A DNA stretch of 64,000 bases from Actinomadura barringtoniae (GTDB lineage Bacteria > Actinomycetota > Actinomycetes > Streptosporangiales > Streptosporangiaceae), in the NCBI RefSeq assembly GCF_017573505.1, contig NZ_JAGEOJ010000005.1:372001-436000 (forward strand). The letters run 5' to 3'. Numbering within the stretch: position 1 is the stretch's first letter; each line of letters begins with the position of its first letter. Positions 16,441 to 24,734 of the stretch are shown piece by piece. A program made the position numbers and the translations under genes. A model generated the notes under the pieces. The model was not told where the DNA came from. It worked only from the letters and a program-made list of their open reading frames with translations, and ran no database searches.

Positions 16441-17208
16441 ATGACCCCGCGAGGCGTCCTGCACCCGGACGAGCACGAGCCGATCGTGGACGTCGCCACA
16501 CACGAGCCCAGCGCGCCGGCCGTGCCCTTCGTCGAGTTCTACTGGCACGTCCGCTGGCACGTGCAGACCCCGTACGACACCAAGGTGCTGGCCCACCCGA
16601 ACATTCACCTGGTCTTCGAGGAGCCCGAGCCCCTCGTCTACGGAGTGGACCGCGGCCTTTTCGTACGCCGCCTAGAGGAAACCGGGCAGGTCCTGGGCAT
16701 CAAGTTCCGCCCCGGCGGTTTCCGCCCGTTCACCGACCAGCCCATGTCGGCCCTGGCAGACCGCCGCATCCCGGCCACCGAGTTCTTCGGCGAGGAAATC
16801 CTCGCAACCAGCAAGGCAATCCTCTCCAGCAAGGACCTGGCCACCCCCGCAGAGGCCTTCCTCCTGCCCCGCCTACCTAAAACCCCCGACCCAGTGGCCC
16901 AAGACGTGGCGACGATGGTCGACCGCATGACCACCGCCCCGAACCTCTTCCGCGTGGACCAGGCGGCCGGAGAGCTCAACGTCTCGGTCCGCACGCTCCA
17001 GCGCCTCTTCTCCGAGTACGTGGGCGCCAGCCCCAAATGGGTCCTGCGCCGCGCCCGCCTCCACGAGGCCGCCGCCCGCGCCGACCAGGGAACGACCATC
17101 GACTGGGCCGCCCTGGCCGCCGACCTGGGCTACTCCGACCAGGCCCACCTCACCCGAGACTTCACCGCCGCCGTAGGAACGCCCCCGGCGACCTACGCCC
17201 GCCGCTGA
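16441..17208 (+). CDS. AraC-family transcriptional regulator
   Basis: A 255-residue regulator. The N-terminal sensor domain (1-150) is of the DUF6597 type (VEFYWHVRWHV ... GVKFRPGGFRPF-like stretch). The C-terminal AraC DNA-binding domain (about 155-255) has two helix-turn-helix units: FRVDQAAGELNVSVRTLQRLFSEY split over 178-205, and WAALAADLGYSDQAHLTRDF at the end. ATG 16441 follows GGGG and leaves a 64-base divergent promoter region with the TIGR03086 gene, a usual arrangement for regulator and target. Ligand unknown. Confidence 0.88.
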   Translation: MTPRGVLHPDEHEPIVDVATHEPSAPAVPFVEFYWHVRWHVQTPYDTKVLAHPNIHLVFEEPEPLVYGVDRGLFVRRLEETGQVLGIKFRPGGFRPFTDQPMSALADRRIPATEFFGEEILATSKAILSSKDLATPAEAFLLPRLPKTPDPVAQDVATMVDRMTTAPNLFRVDQAAGELNVSVRTLQRLFSEYVGASPKWVLRRARLHEAAARADQGTTIDWAALAADLGYSDQAHLTRDFTAAVGTPPATYARR

Positions 17209-17292
17209 CCGGGAAAGGCCAACGCACGAACCGCGAAACCGTCCGGTCCGTGTTCTCCGCAGACGCAAACGCGACAGAAGCGGAGGTTTCCA

Positions 17293-18342
17293 ATGATCAG
17301 AAAGCGCGGGAGCGTCGCGGCGGCGGGCCTGGCCCTGGCAGGGCTCCTGGCGGCGCCCGCGGCTCCGGCCGCCGCCCAGAGCCGAGCCCAGACCAGGTTC
17401 GCCGAGGTGGACCTGGTCTCCGACATCCAGGGCCGGGCCAAGCTTCTCGACCCGAAGCTGGTCAACCCCTGGGGCGTCGCACTCGGGCCGGTCTCGGCCG
17501 TGTGGGTCGCCGACAACCACACCGACTCCACCACGTTCTACGCGGGCACCGTGGTCAAGATTCCGCTGGACGTGGCGGTCCAGGGCGGAGCCCCCACCGG
17601 CGAGGTCTTCAACAGCACAACAGACTTCAAGGTCAAGGGCAGCCCGGCGATGTTCATCCTGGACAGCGAGTCCGGCTTCCTCACCGCCTGGAACCTGGGC
17701 ACCGGCGCAACCGCGGTGAAGGTCGGCAACGGTGGCCCAGGCGCGTCCTACAAGGGCCTGGCCCTGGCCCACACCGGCCACGGCCCAGTCCTCCTCGCGG
17801 CCGACTTCCACAACGCCCGCATCGACGTCTTCGACAAGACCTTCAAGCGAGTGACACCGCCCGGCTCCTTCCGGGATCCCGCCCTCCCGGCCGGCTACTC
17901 CCCCTTCAACGTGGCAGTGGTCAACGGGCTGGTCTTCGTCGCGTACGCACAGAAGGAGACCGACGGCGACGACGAGGTGGCCGGCCCCGGCAAGGGCTTC
18001 GTCGACGTCTTCACGACCTCTGGCGTGAAGCTCCACCGCTTCGCGAGCCAAGGCGCGCTGAACGCCCCCTGGGCCGTGGTGCAGGCCCCCCGAAGCTTCG
18101 GCACGTACGCGGGCGACATCCTCGTGGGCAACTTCGGTGACGGCCGCATCAACGCCTACGACGCGTTCGGCCACCCCAAGGGCCCGCTCATGGACAAGGC
18201 GAACAAGCCCATCACCATCGAAGGCCTCTGGGGACTCGCCCAGGGCAACGCCATAGCCGGAGGCTCCGGCAACCTGTGGTTCGCCGCCGGCATAGACGAC
18301 GAGGAACACGGCCTCATGGGCCTCATCACCCCGGCCAAGTGA
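17293..18342 (+). CDS. TIGR03118-family secreted beta-propeller-like protein
   Basis: A 349-residue exported protein. A signal peptide (1-29, ending APAAPAAAQ) is followed by FAEVDLVSDIQGRAKLLDPKLVNPWG style sequence, which is the hallmark start of TIGR03118 proteins. VWVADNHTDSTTFY and later ILVGNFGDGRINAYD are repeated blade-like elements of an NHL-type propeller. GGAGG lies seven bases before the ATG. It stands alone; its last 17 bases overlap the 3' end of the convergent phosphotransferase gene. Function of the family is unknown. Confidence 0.85.
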   Translation: MIRKRGSVAAAGLALAGLLAAPAAPAAAQSRAQTRFAEVDLVSDIQGRAKLLDPKLVNPWGVALGPVSAVWVADNHTDSTTFYAGTVVKIPLDVAVQGGAPTGEVFNSTTDFKVKGSPAMFILDSESGFLTAWNLGTGATAVKVGNGGPGASYKGLALAHTGHGPVLLAADFHNARIDVFDKTFKRVTPPGSFRDPALPAGYSPFNVAVVNGLVFVAYAQKETDGDDEVAGPGKGFVDVFTTSGVKLHRFASQGALNAPWAVVQAPRSFGTYAGDILVGNFGDGRINAYDAFGHPKGPLMDKANKPITIEGLWGLAQGNAIAGGSGNLWFAAGIDDEEHGLMGLITPAK

Positions 18343-19234
18343 CCCCGCCGGTCACCCGGTCCCTGATCAGCGCAGCGGCCTGGTCCGCGATCGCGTTGCC
18401 AGGTGGCCGGGTGACCAGGTCACTGAGCGCGAACATGTCCAGCACCCACCCCACGTACTCCCAGTCCTCCGGCGCATCCGGCGCCCCATCGGCGAACCCG
18501 CTACGACGGCCCGCCACGAACTCAGCCGGATAGTCATCGCCGAACCGAACCATGTTGGCGGCATCCCCATACGGGCACCCGGAGTAGGCGAACTCCCAAT
18601 CCAGCACAGCATCAACCCGCCACGTCCCACCCGCACGCGTCACCAGGATGTTCTTCGGATTGATGTCCGCATGCACAAGCCGCGCCTGCTCATCGATCCC
18701 CCTGAGCGCCGGAGCGTGCGCCACACACAAATCCACCCAGGCCCGCCGCGTCCGAGCGTCCAACCGCGAGGTGGAGGCCATGCACGCCTCGGCGACCTCG
18801 GGCAACTGCCGCGACCAGGGCCGTTCCCACCGCGGATCGAGGCTCTCATCGACAAAGAACCCCGGCCGCTCAAAGCTCACCGCCCCGATCTCCGCGACAA
18901 CCCTTCCCACCTCAACGCCCAGCTCCCCGAGCGCCTCCGCCCACTCCGCCAGAACGTGGCTGAGCAGCGTCCCCTCCACGTACTCCACGACCATCACCGG
19001 CCGGCGCCCCGGCCGCCCCACCCACAGCACCTCCGGAACGGGCACACGCCGCCGCCCCGCCGCCATGACAGCCGCCTCAATCTCCGGATCCGGCCCTCCG
19101 ACCCGGGCCACAACCTGCCCGTCGGCCAAGGAAATCAGGCTCGTCTCATGCGAAAGCCCGCCCGCCAAAGGCGAGACGGCCACCACGTCCTGTCCCATCG
19201 CCTCAGCAACGCTCAAAACCTCGTCAGCATGCAT
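18326..19234 (-). CDS. Aminoglycoside-phosphotransferase-like kinase (APH fold)
   Basis: A 302-residue small-molecule kinase of the APH/choline kinase fold. The Brenner-type catalytic loop is HADINPKN (about residue 197) and the metal-binding DFG equivalent is VLDWEFAYSG. The N-lobe has GGLSHETSLISL as the nucleotide loop. Start ATG 19234 (MHADEV) has GAGG at a good distance; a longer frame upstream overlaps metG and is not favoured. It ends in 17 bases of convergent overlap with the TIGR03118 gene. It starts 4 bases after the metG stop, so it is likely cotranscribed with metG. Substrate unknown; a resistance role should not be assumed. Confidence 0.85.
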   Translation of the reverse strand: MHADEVLSVAEAMGQDVVAVSPLAGGLSHETSLISLADGQVVARVGGPDPEIEAAVMAAGRRRVPVPEVLWVGRPGRRPVMVVEYVEGTLLSHVLAEWAEALGELGVEVGRVVAEIGAVSFERPGFFVDESLDPRWERPWSRQLPEVAEACMASTSRLDARTRRAWVDLCVAHAPALRGIDEQARLVHADINPKNILVTRAGGTWRVDAVLDWEFAYSGCPYGDAANMVRFGDDYPAEFVAGRRSGFADGAPDAPEDWEYVGWVLDMFALSDLVTRPPGNAIADQAAALIRDRVTGGVTWPG

Positions 19235-19238
19235 TCCC

Positions 19239-20711
19239 TCAATCCTGCCGAACCCCCACCCGCCCAAAGAGCGGATTCGGGGAGGGCAGCGTGCCGTCAC
19301 GGGACTCGCACTGGGCGGTCACACGAGCGGCGGCGTCGGGAAGGAAGGGCGCCAGGTAGGCGCCGATCGTTCGGCAGGCCGTTAGTAGCTCAGCCAGAAC
19401 GGAGTCCAGAGCAGGGTCGTCGCGCTTGGCCAGCTCCCATGGACGCACCTGGTTGATGTAGCGATTGGCCTCGTCCACGATGTCCCAGACCGCGGAGGTT
19501 GCCCGCCGGAAGTCGAGGTCGGGCAGCGCGGCGTCGATGACCGCAGGCGCGCGTTGGATCACGTCGGCCAGCGCGCCTGTCCCTCCAACGGGCACCGTTC
19601 CGTCGCGGTAGCGGTGGATCATGCTGACGACCCGGTTGACCAGGTTGCCCAGCCCGTTGGCGAGCTCGTCATTGAAGCGGCCAACAAGCCGTTCATCCGT
19701 GAAGTCGACCTCGCCGACGCGAGGCGTCTCGCGCAGCAGCCACCAGCGGACGGCGTCGGTTCCGTAGCGTTCGGCGAGCGCGGCCGGGTCGGGCGTCACG
19801 CCACCGGACTTGCTGATCTTGCGGCCTCCGACCGTGAGGTAGTCGTGCACGAGAACGTCGGTCGGCGGCTTCTCGCTGGCGGAGAGCAGCATGGCGGGCC
19901 AGTAGACGGCGTGGAAGCGGAGCACGCCCTTGCCCACGAGATGGACGCGGCGGTCGGCGTCCGTCCACCAGCGCCGCAGGTCATCGCTGCCGGTGCCGTA
20001 GCCGAGGGCGGTGAGGTAGTTGCCCAGGGCGTCCCACCAGACGTAGATCACCTGGCTGGGGTCGCCGGGCACCGGGATGCCCCACCCGCGCGCCCGTTCG
20101 GTGGAACGGGAGACCGAGAAGTCCTTCAGGCCGCCCGCGATGAACGAGAGCACCTCGTTCCGGCGTTCGGCGGGCTCGATCCGCAGCTCGCCGGACTCGA
20201 TCAGCCCGCGCAGCCGGTCGCCGTAGCGGGACAGGCGGAAGAACCAGTTCTCCTCCGAGACCGGCTGGGGTTCGGTGCCGTGCTCGGGACAGCGTCCGCC
20301 GGGCAGCTCGGACGGCGTGGAGAACTGCTCGCAGCCGACGCAGTAGAGGCCCTCGTAATGCTTGCGGTAGAGGTCGTCGGCACAGGCTCGCCAGAGGCGC
20401 TCCACCCCGGCTCGATGCCGCGGGTCGCGGCTGGTGCGGATGACGTCATCAACGGACAACGCCAGCGGGTCGGCGAGGGCGGTGAACGCGGCGGCGTTGG
20501 CGTCCACGAACTCCTGGACGCCCACCCCCGCGGCCTCGGCGGCCAGGACGTTCTTGAGCGAGTTGTCGTCGGTGCCGGCCTGGAAACGGACCTGCTCGCC
20601 CCGGCTCCTGTAGTGGCGGGCGAGCACGTCGGCCTGCACGAGTTCGAGCGCGAAGCCCAGATGCGGGCGCGCGTTCACGTACGGGATCGTGGTCGTGATG
20701 TAGGTGGTCAT
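19239..20711 (-). CDS. metG: Methionyl-tRNA synthetase, short form
   Basis: A 490-residue class I synthetase that charges tRNA-Met. The HIGH-type motif is HLGF (after PYVNARP, residue about 17), the GTDDNSLKN loop follows, the zinc knuckle is CVGC...CPEH (about 123-145), and the KMSKS loop is KISKSGG (about 301). The C-terminal anticodon-binding helix bundle has NRYINQVRPWELAK. It lacks the C-terminal extension of longer MetRS and is shorter than most actinobacterial housekeeping MetRS, so it may be a second copy; this cannot be settled within the window. A possible leader peptide and hairpin lie upstream (20753-20839). GGAGG precedes the ATG. Confidence 0.88.
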   Translation of the reverse strand: MTTYITTTIPYVNARPHLGFALELVQADVLARHYRSRGEQVRFQAGTDDNSLKNVLAAEAAGVGVQEFVDANAAAFTALADPLALSVDDVIRTSRDPRHRAGVERLWRACADDLYRKHYEGLYCVGCEQFSTPSELPGGRCPEHGTEPQPVSEENWFFRLSRYGDRLRGLIESGELRIEPAERRNEVLSFIAGGLKDFSVSRSTERARGWGIPVPGDPSQVIYVWWDALGNYLTALGYGTGSDDLRRWWTDADRRVHLVGKGVLRFHAVYWPAMLLSASEKPPTDVLVHDYLTVGGRKISKSGGVTPDPAALAERYGTDAVRWWLLRETPRVGEVDFTDERLVGRFNDELANGLGNLVNRVVSMIHRYRDGTVPVGGTGALADVIQRAPAVIDAALPDLDFRRATSAVWDIVDEANRYINQVRPWELAKRDDPALDSVLAELLTACRTIGAYLAPFLPDAAARVTAQCESRDGTLPSPNPLFGRVGVRQD

Positions 20712-20752
20712 CGGAACCTCCGGAAGTCGGGGCTCCGACCCCGGACATGAAT

Positions 20753-20776
20753 CGAGGCCCCGGTGACAGGGCCTCG
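20753..20776 (-). promoter_or_regulatory. Hairpin in metG leader
   Basis: Perfect 8-bp stem (20753-20760 with 20769-20776) and 8-base loop, between the 14-codon leader frame and metG. A second shorter stem-loop lies between it and the metG ribosome site. No T-run follows, so it is not a classic Rho-independent terminator, but it could be an attenuator or a translation-coupling structure. No T-box consensus was found. Confidence 0.45.
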
Positions 20777-20794
20777 GAAACGTCCGTGCAGCAG

Positions 20795-20839
20795 TCAGCG
20801 GCCCCGCGAGCGGGGCATCATCGCCTGACGTGCGTTCAT
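20795..20839 (-). CDS. Possible 14-residue leader peptide upstream of metG
   Basis: Short frame MNARQAMMPRSRGR between the HxlR gene and metG, three of fourteen residues being Met, two of them adjacent. A GAGGAG box lies just before the ATG, though the spacing is short. Its last codons lie in a second small hairpin (GCCCCG/CGGGGC). The stop is 18 bases before the 8-bp hairpin and 83 bases before the metG start codon. Met codons ahead of a hairpin and the methionyl-tRNA synthetase would suit ribosome-mediated attenuation. This is inference; the frame is short enough to occur by chance. Confidence 0.35.
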   Translation of the reverse strand: MNARQAMMPRSRGR

Positions 20840-20913
20840 GCTCCTCAGAATACGCGCGTAACCGTTCGGCCGCTCGCGATCGCCGCCCGGACTCGCGATC
20901 GTTGGCCGGGCGG

Positions 20914-21387
20914 TCAGGCGGTCGTTCGGCCGCTGGGGGTGGCGGAGGACTGGGCGGCCTCCTCGGCGACGCGGAGGTCGTACTCGTCGCGGGCGGCGGC
21001 GATCTCCTGGCGGTGGTCCTCGGTCCAGGTGACCAGGGCCTTGATCGTCGCGTGCAGGCTCGTCCCGAGCGGGGTCAGGTGGTAGTCGACGCGGGGCGGT
21101 ACGACGGGGTGGACCGTACGGCAGACGAGACCGTCCCGTTCGAGATGCCGGAGCGTGCGGGTGAGCATGCGCTGACTGACACCGTCCACCAGCCGGCGCA
21201 GCTCGGTGAAGCGCAGGCTGCGCTCCTCCAGCAGGGCGATCACCAGCAGCGACCATTTGTCGGCGACCCGGTCCAGGATCTGCCGGGTCTCGCAGTCCTC
21301 GCGCGCGTCCCAGTGGGTCACGTCGAACGGCTGGTCAGGGGCGGTATCACCGGGGATACCGGGGGACTCCAATGTGCCGTCTTCCAT
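20914..21387 (-). CDS. HxlR-family winged-helix regulator
   Basis: A 157-residue MarR/HxlR-type repressor or activator. It has the family's single N-terminal Cys (EDCETRQILDRVADKWSLLV, Cys32) and the winged helix RFTELRRLVDGVSQRMLTRTLRHLERDGLV. HxlR proteins often sense electrophiles or redox signals through that Cys. It is transcribed away from the MFS transporter gene, and an inverted repeat lies between them, so it probably controls the transporter and itself. Confidence 0.9.
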   Translation of the reverse strand: MEDGTLESPGIPGDTAPDQPFDVTHWDAREDCETRQILDRVADKWSLLVIALLEERSLRFTELRRLVDGVSQRMLTRTLRHLERDGLVCRTVHPVVPPRVDYHLTPLGTSLHATIKALVTWTEDHRQEIAAARDEYDLRVAEEAAQSSATPSGRTTA

Positions 21388-21426
21388 ACCGACTGATGGT
21401 GCCCGACGATGGGGTCAATTACAAGG

Positions 21427-21473
21427 GAGAACCGACAGGCCTAACAGTAACCATGCAGGTCCTGGCGGTTCTC
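21427..21473. promoter_or_regulatory. Inverted-repeat operator between hxlR-type gene and MFS gene
   Basis: Two 13-base arms, GAGAACCGACAGG (21427-21439) and CCTGGCGGTTCTC (21461-21473), are inverted with one mismatch and 21 bases apart. They sit in the 112-base divergent region. Best explained as binding half-sites for the HxlR-type protein; not tested. Confidence 0.5.
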
Positions 21474-21499
21474 ACGGGATCGAAAGAGGGGTCGGAACG

Positions 21500-23023
21500 A
21501 TGACGTCCACGGGTGTCCGCGCCTGGGCCGCGTTGCTGGTGCTGTGCGGGGCGATCTTCCTGGAGGGCATCGACATCGCGATGCTGAACGTCGCGCTGCC
21601 CGCGATCCGTACCGACCTCGGGCTGTCGACGGCGATGCTGAGCGGGGTCGTCAGCGCGTACGTGCTGGGCTACGGCGGGTTCATGCTGGTCGGCGGGCGC
21701 GCCGCCGACCTGTTCGGCCGCCGCAGGATGTTCCTGCTCTGGTTGGTGGTCTTCCTGGTGTTCTCCGGCCTCGGCGGGCTGGCGACCGAGGGCTGGATGC
21801 TGCTGGCGGCGCGGTTCGTGACCGGCGTCGCGGCCGCCTTCCTGGCGCCCGCCGGCCTCTCGCTGGTCACCGCGGCCTTCCCCGAGGGCCCGGCGCGGAC
21901 CCGCGCGCTGTCGATCTACGCGGCGACGGGCGCGGGCGGCTTCACGCTCGGCCTGGTCGCGGGCGGCCTGCTCACGCCGCTCGGCTGGCGGTGGGTGTTC
22001 TTCGCGCCCGTCGCGATGTCCGCGCTCCTGCTGATCGCCGCCGTTCCGCTGGTCAAGGAGGTCGGCGTCACGGAGCGCGGGCGGCTGGACCTGCCCGGCG
22101 GCCTGCTGGTCACCGGCGCGATGTCGGCCCTGGTGTACGGCGTCGTACGGCTGGAGCACCCGTCCGCCTCCCCCGCCCTCACGGCCGCGGTCTTCGCCGC
22201 CGGCCTGCTCATGCTCGCGGCGTTCGTCGCGGTGGAACGACGCGTCAAGGAGCCCCTGGTCCGCCTGGGCGTGCTGCGTTCAGCCCCGCTCCTGCGTGCG
22301 AACGTGGGCGCGCTCCTCTTCATGGGAGCGTTCGGCGGATTCCAGTTCCTCCTGACGCTCTACCTGCAGGAGCTGCGCGGCTGGTCGGCGCTCCAGACCG
22401 GCCTGACGATGCTGGTCGCGGGCGTCGACGTGATCCTCGCCCCGGTCCTCACGCCCCGCCTGGTGACCCGCTACGGCGTCCCGCGCGTGATCCTGGCCGC
22501 GATGTTCCTGGCGGCGGCCTGCTACGCGATCTTCCTGCGCGCCTCGATGGACTGGACGTACGCCGCGATGGCCCCGGGCCTCTTCCTGCTCGGCCTCGCG
22601 TTCACCCTGGCGTACGGCCCCCTGACCATGGCGGCCACCGAGAACGCCCGCCCGTCCGAGCAAGGCCTGGCCGGCGGCCTCTTCTACACCTCGATCCAGT
22701 TCGGCATGGCCCTCGGCATCTCCCTGGTCACGGCTGTCAACGTCGCCGCCCTCTCCACCGACCCCCTGAAGGCCATCCACATCGCCATGCTCGTCCCGCT
22801 CGGCGCCGCCCTCCTAGGCGCCACCATCACCGCCACCGGCCTCCGTCGCGCCGCGCGGCCGAGTGCGTCCGACACCCTCGCGAGTGACGCCGCCGCTGCC
22901 AACGCCGCCCCTGCCAACGCCGCCCCTGCCAACGCCGCCCCTGCTGACGCCGCCCCTGCCAACGCCGGCGCTGCTGACGCCGGCGCTGCTGACGCCGGTG
23001 AGGCCTACGCGGCGACCCGCTAG
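21500..23023 (+). CDS. MFS drug-efflux-type transporter (DHA2, 14 helices)
   Basis: A 507-residue proton-driven exporter. The first helix region has LEGIDIAMLNVALPAI (motif D1-like), the A motif is GGRAADLFGRRRMF, and motif C appears as TGAGGFTLGLVAGGLL; hydropathy fits about 14 helices. It is divergent from the HxlR-type regulator. The last about 40 residues are odd: a hydrophilic Ala/Asn/Asp/Pro tail made of five-residue units encoded by a 15-base tandem repeat. Such tails are not part of the MFS fold and probably vary in length between strains. Substrate unknown; quaternary amines, dyes or antibiotics are typical for the family. Confidence 0.88.
   Translation: MTSTGVRAWAALLVLCGAIFLEGIDIAMLNVALPAIRTDLGLSTAMLSGVVSAYVLGYGGFMLVGGRAADLFGRRRMFLLWLVVFLVFSGLGGLATEGWMLLAARFVTGVAAAFLAPAGLSLVTAAFPEGPARTRALSIYAATGAGGFTLGLVAGGLLTPLGWRWVFFAPVAMSALLLIAAVPLVKEVGVTERGRLDLPGGLLVTGAMSALVYGVVRLEHPSASPALTAAVFAAGLLMLAAFVAVERRVKEPLVRLGVLRSAPLLRANVGALLFMGAFGGFQFLLTLYLQELRGWSALQTGLTMLVAGVDVILAPVLTPRLVTRYGVPRVILAAMFLAAACYAIFLRASMDWTYAAMAPGLFLLGLAFTLAYGPLTMAATENARPSEQGLAGGLFYTSIQFGMALGISLVTAVNVAALSTDPLKAIHIAMLVPLGAALLGATITATGLRRAARPSASDTLASDAAAANAAPANAAPANAAPADAAPANAGAADAGAADAGEAYAATR
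22895..22999 (+). repeat. 15-bp tandem repeat in MFS C-terminal tail
   Basis: Seven imperfect in-frame 15-base units encoding AANAA/PANAA/PADAA/GAADA-type pentads at the very end of the transporter gene. Unit length is a multiple of three, so gain or loss of units keeps the frame. Confidence 0.8.
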
Positions 23024-23032
23024 CCCGACCCG

Positions 23033-23761
23033 CTAGCCGGCCAGGGCGCGCTGCTGAACGACGTAGTAGCGCGCCCCGGCCGTGAGCAAGATGGCGGCGG
23101 GGAGCCAGATGGCCGCGACATGCCAGAACACCTCCTCCGTATGCCCGATGAGCACGAGCAGCAGCGGGGAGAAGAAGCCGGCGAAGAACCAGGCCAGGGC
23201 GAGAGCCAAGGTGGCCGCCATGCCCAGCGTGACCGTGCCGCGACTCAGCCGCCAGACGGCCACGGCGATCACGAGCAGGCCGGCCGGGATCGCCATCAGC
23301 GCGTAGATGAGGAGCCGCGCGCGCATGTTCGCCGGGGCGGCGCTGGTTCGCTGGGTCTTCCCGTGAGCGGCGATCTCGGTCAGAAGGCCGCGCCAGACGG
23401 TGACGGTGACCCGGTCGCCCGTGCGCAGCCGGTCCACGACCGGGCCGTCGTTCGGATACACCGTCTTGCGCACGACACCGTTCTCGCTGGTCAGGAGCGC
23501 GTAGGTGTCGTCGTGCCGACTGTTGCTCACATGAGCGCGAGTCACCGTGTACTCGCGCGTCCAGCGGCAGTCGGCGGGGCTCGCCGGGTTCTGCGGGCAG
23601 CGCGCCGCCGTCTCGTAGGCGTGCAGGTCGTCGGCTCCGTTCGGCGCGTACTTCGCCAGGACGGCGCCCATGCCCGCCACCACGAGGATCCCGAACAGCA
23701 AGGTGAGGACGGCCGCGGCCGTGTGCCGCAGGAGTCTGGTGAACAAGCCGCGAGTCAGCAC
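23033..23761 (-). CDS. Membrane protein with central extracytoplasmic domain, unknown
   Basis: A 242-residue protein: one N-terminal helix (AAAVLTLLFGILVVAGMGAVL), an outer domain of about 100 residues with two Cys (ARCPQNPASPADCRW) and a RLRTGDRVTVTVWRG segment, then three or four C-terminal helices. The order resembles actinobacterial membrane proteins of unknown function with an OB-like outer loop. The start is GTG 23761. It converges with the MFS gene (9-base gap). No family recognised. Confidence 0.7.
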   Translation of the reverse strand: MLTRGLFTRLLRHTAAAVLTLLFGILVVAGMGAVLAKYAPNGADDLHAYETAARCPQNPASPADCRWTREYTVTRAHVSNSRHDDTYALLTSENGVVRKTVYPNDGPVVDRLRTGDRVTVTVWRGLLTEIAAHGKTQRTSAAPANMRARLLIYALMAIPAGLLVIAVAVWRLSRGTVTLGMAATLALALAWFFAGFFSPLLLVLIGHTEEVFWHVAAIWLPAAILLTAGARYYVVQQRALAG

Positions 23762-23785
23762 GCCATAAGTGTGCAGTACGTCCCG

Positions 23786-24649
23786 TTATGCCCTCCTGGT
23801 GGCCTGGCGCAGCGCGGCCTCCAGCCCCAGCGGCTCGCGGGCGATGAGGGTGGCGAGGGTGGGGTCTACGGCGGCGAACTCCTTGGCTCGGGCGGCGGCG
23901 AAGATGCCCGTGAACTGGCGGGCCAGGTCGGCGGGGGTTCCGTGGGTGATGAGGTTCTCCTTGAACTGGTCGTCGGGGACCGTGATGCGAGTGATCGCGC
24001 GGCCCGTGACCTTGGTGGCGAGGGCGGCAAGGTCGTCGAAGGTGAGCGCCTGGGAGCCGGTCAGCGGCGGGGTGGGGCCCTCGAAGCGGCCCTCGTCGGC
24101 CAGGATCGCGGCGGTGGCGTCGGCCAGGTCGGCGTGGGCGGTCCAGGCGACGGGCCCGTCCTCGGGGAGAACGATCTGCCCGGACTCCAGGGTCGGGGCG
24201 ATGAAGTTGATCGCACTGGAGGCGTAGAAGCCGTTCCGCAGCGAGGTGAACGGGACGCCGGAGGTGCGCAGCATCTCCTCGGTCGCGGCGTGATCGCGGC
24301 AGGCCTGGAAGTGGGATGACGCGCTCGAGCCCATCTGGCTGGTGTAGAGGATGCGGCGGGCGCCGGCGGCGACGGCCGCGTCGATGGCGACGCGGTGCTG
24401 GCGCGTGACCTCCTCACCCAGCTTGTCGACCGAGACGATCAGCACCTGGGTCGCGTTCTCGAACGCGTCGGCCAGACTCGCCGGGTCGGCGAAGTCGCCG
24501 CGGCGGACACGCACTCCCTTGTCGGCGAGCGCCTGTGCCTTCTGCGGGTCGCGGACGCTGACGCCGATCTCGGCGGCGGGCAGGCGCGTCAGCAGGCTGT
24601 CGACGATCTGGCCGCCGAGCAGTCCGGTGGCTCCGGTCACGATGATCAT
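23786..24649 (-). CDS. NmrA-like NAD(P)-binding oxidoreductase (QOR2-like)
   Basis: A 287-residue atypical SDR. The nucleotide motif GATGLLGGQIV is at 5-15, followed by VSVRDPQKAQALADKGVRVRRGDF, which is the sequence style of NmrA/quinone oxidoreductase 2 proteins. It lacks a clear YxxxK pair, as usual in the NmrA branch. ATG 24649 is preceded by GGGAGAA. It is divergent from a TetR gene, with an operator-like palindrome between them, so it is likely repressed by that TetR. Family members reduce quinones or sense NADP. Confidence 0.85.
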   Translation of the reverse strand: MIIVTGATGLLGGQIVDSLLTRLPAAEIGVSVRDPQKAQALADKGVRVRRGDFADPASLADAFENATQVLIVSVDKLGEEVTRQHRVAIDAAVAAGARRILYTSQMGSSASSHFQACRDHAATEEMLRTSGVPFTSLRNGFYASSAINFIAPTLESGQIVLPEDGPVAWTAHADLADATAAILADEGRFEGPTPPLTGSQALTFDDLAALATKVTGRAITRITVPDDQFKENLITHGTPADLARQFTGIFAAARAKEFAAVDPTLATLIAREPLGLEAALRQATRRA

Positions 24650-24660
24650 GCGGTTCTCCC

Positions 24661-24714
24661 GTGGTTCCAATGGAAACACTTTGACGTTACCACTGATAAT
24701 AACCATGGAACCAC
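24661..24714. promoter_or_regulatory. TetR operator: 19-bp palindrome plus half-site
   Basis: GTGGTTCCAATGGAAACAC (24661-24679) is a palindrome with two mismatched pairs, 11 bases upstream of the oxidoreductase start. Its half-site recurs inverted as TGGAACCAC (24706-24714), 20 bases before the TetR start. TTGACG (24681) and GATAAT (24695) are promoter-like and lie between them. The arrangement fits autorepression and control of the divergent gene. Confidence 0.6.
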
Positions 24715-24734
24715 AGATGCGATATCGTTGATTC

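Noticed and set aside
18326..19234. Aminoglycoside resistance gene
   Set aside because: APH fold alone does not identify the substrate; many family members act on unrelated small molecules.
20712..20913. T-box riboswitch upstream of metG
   Set aside because: No AGGGTGG-type T-box sequence or specifier-like stem found; only hairpins and a short leader frame.
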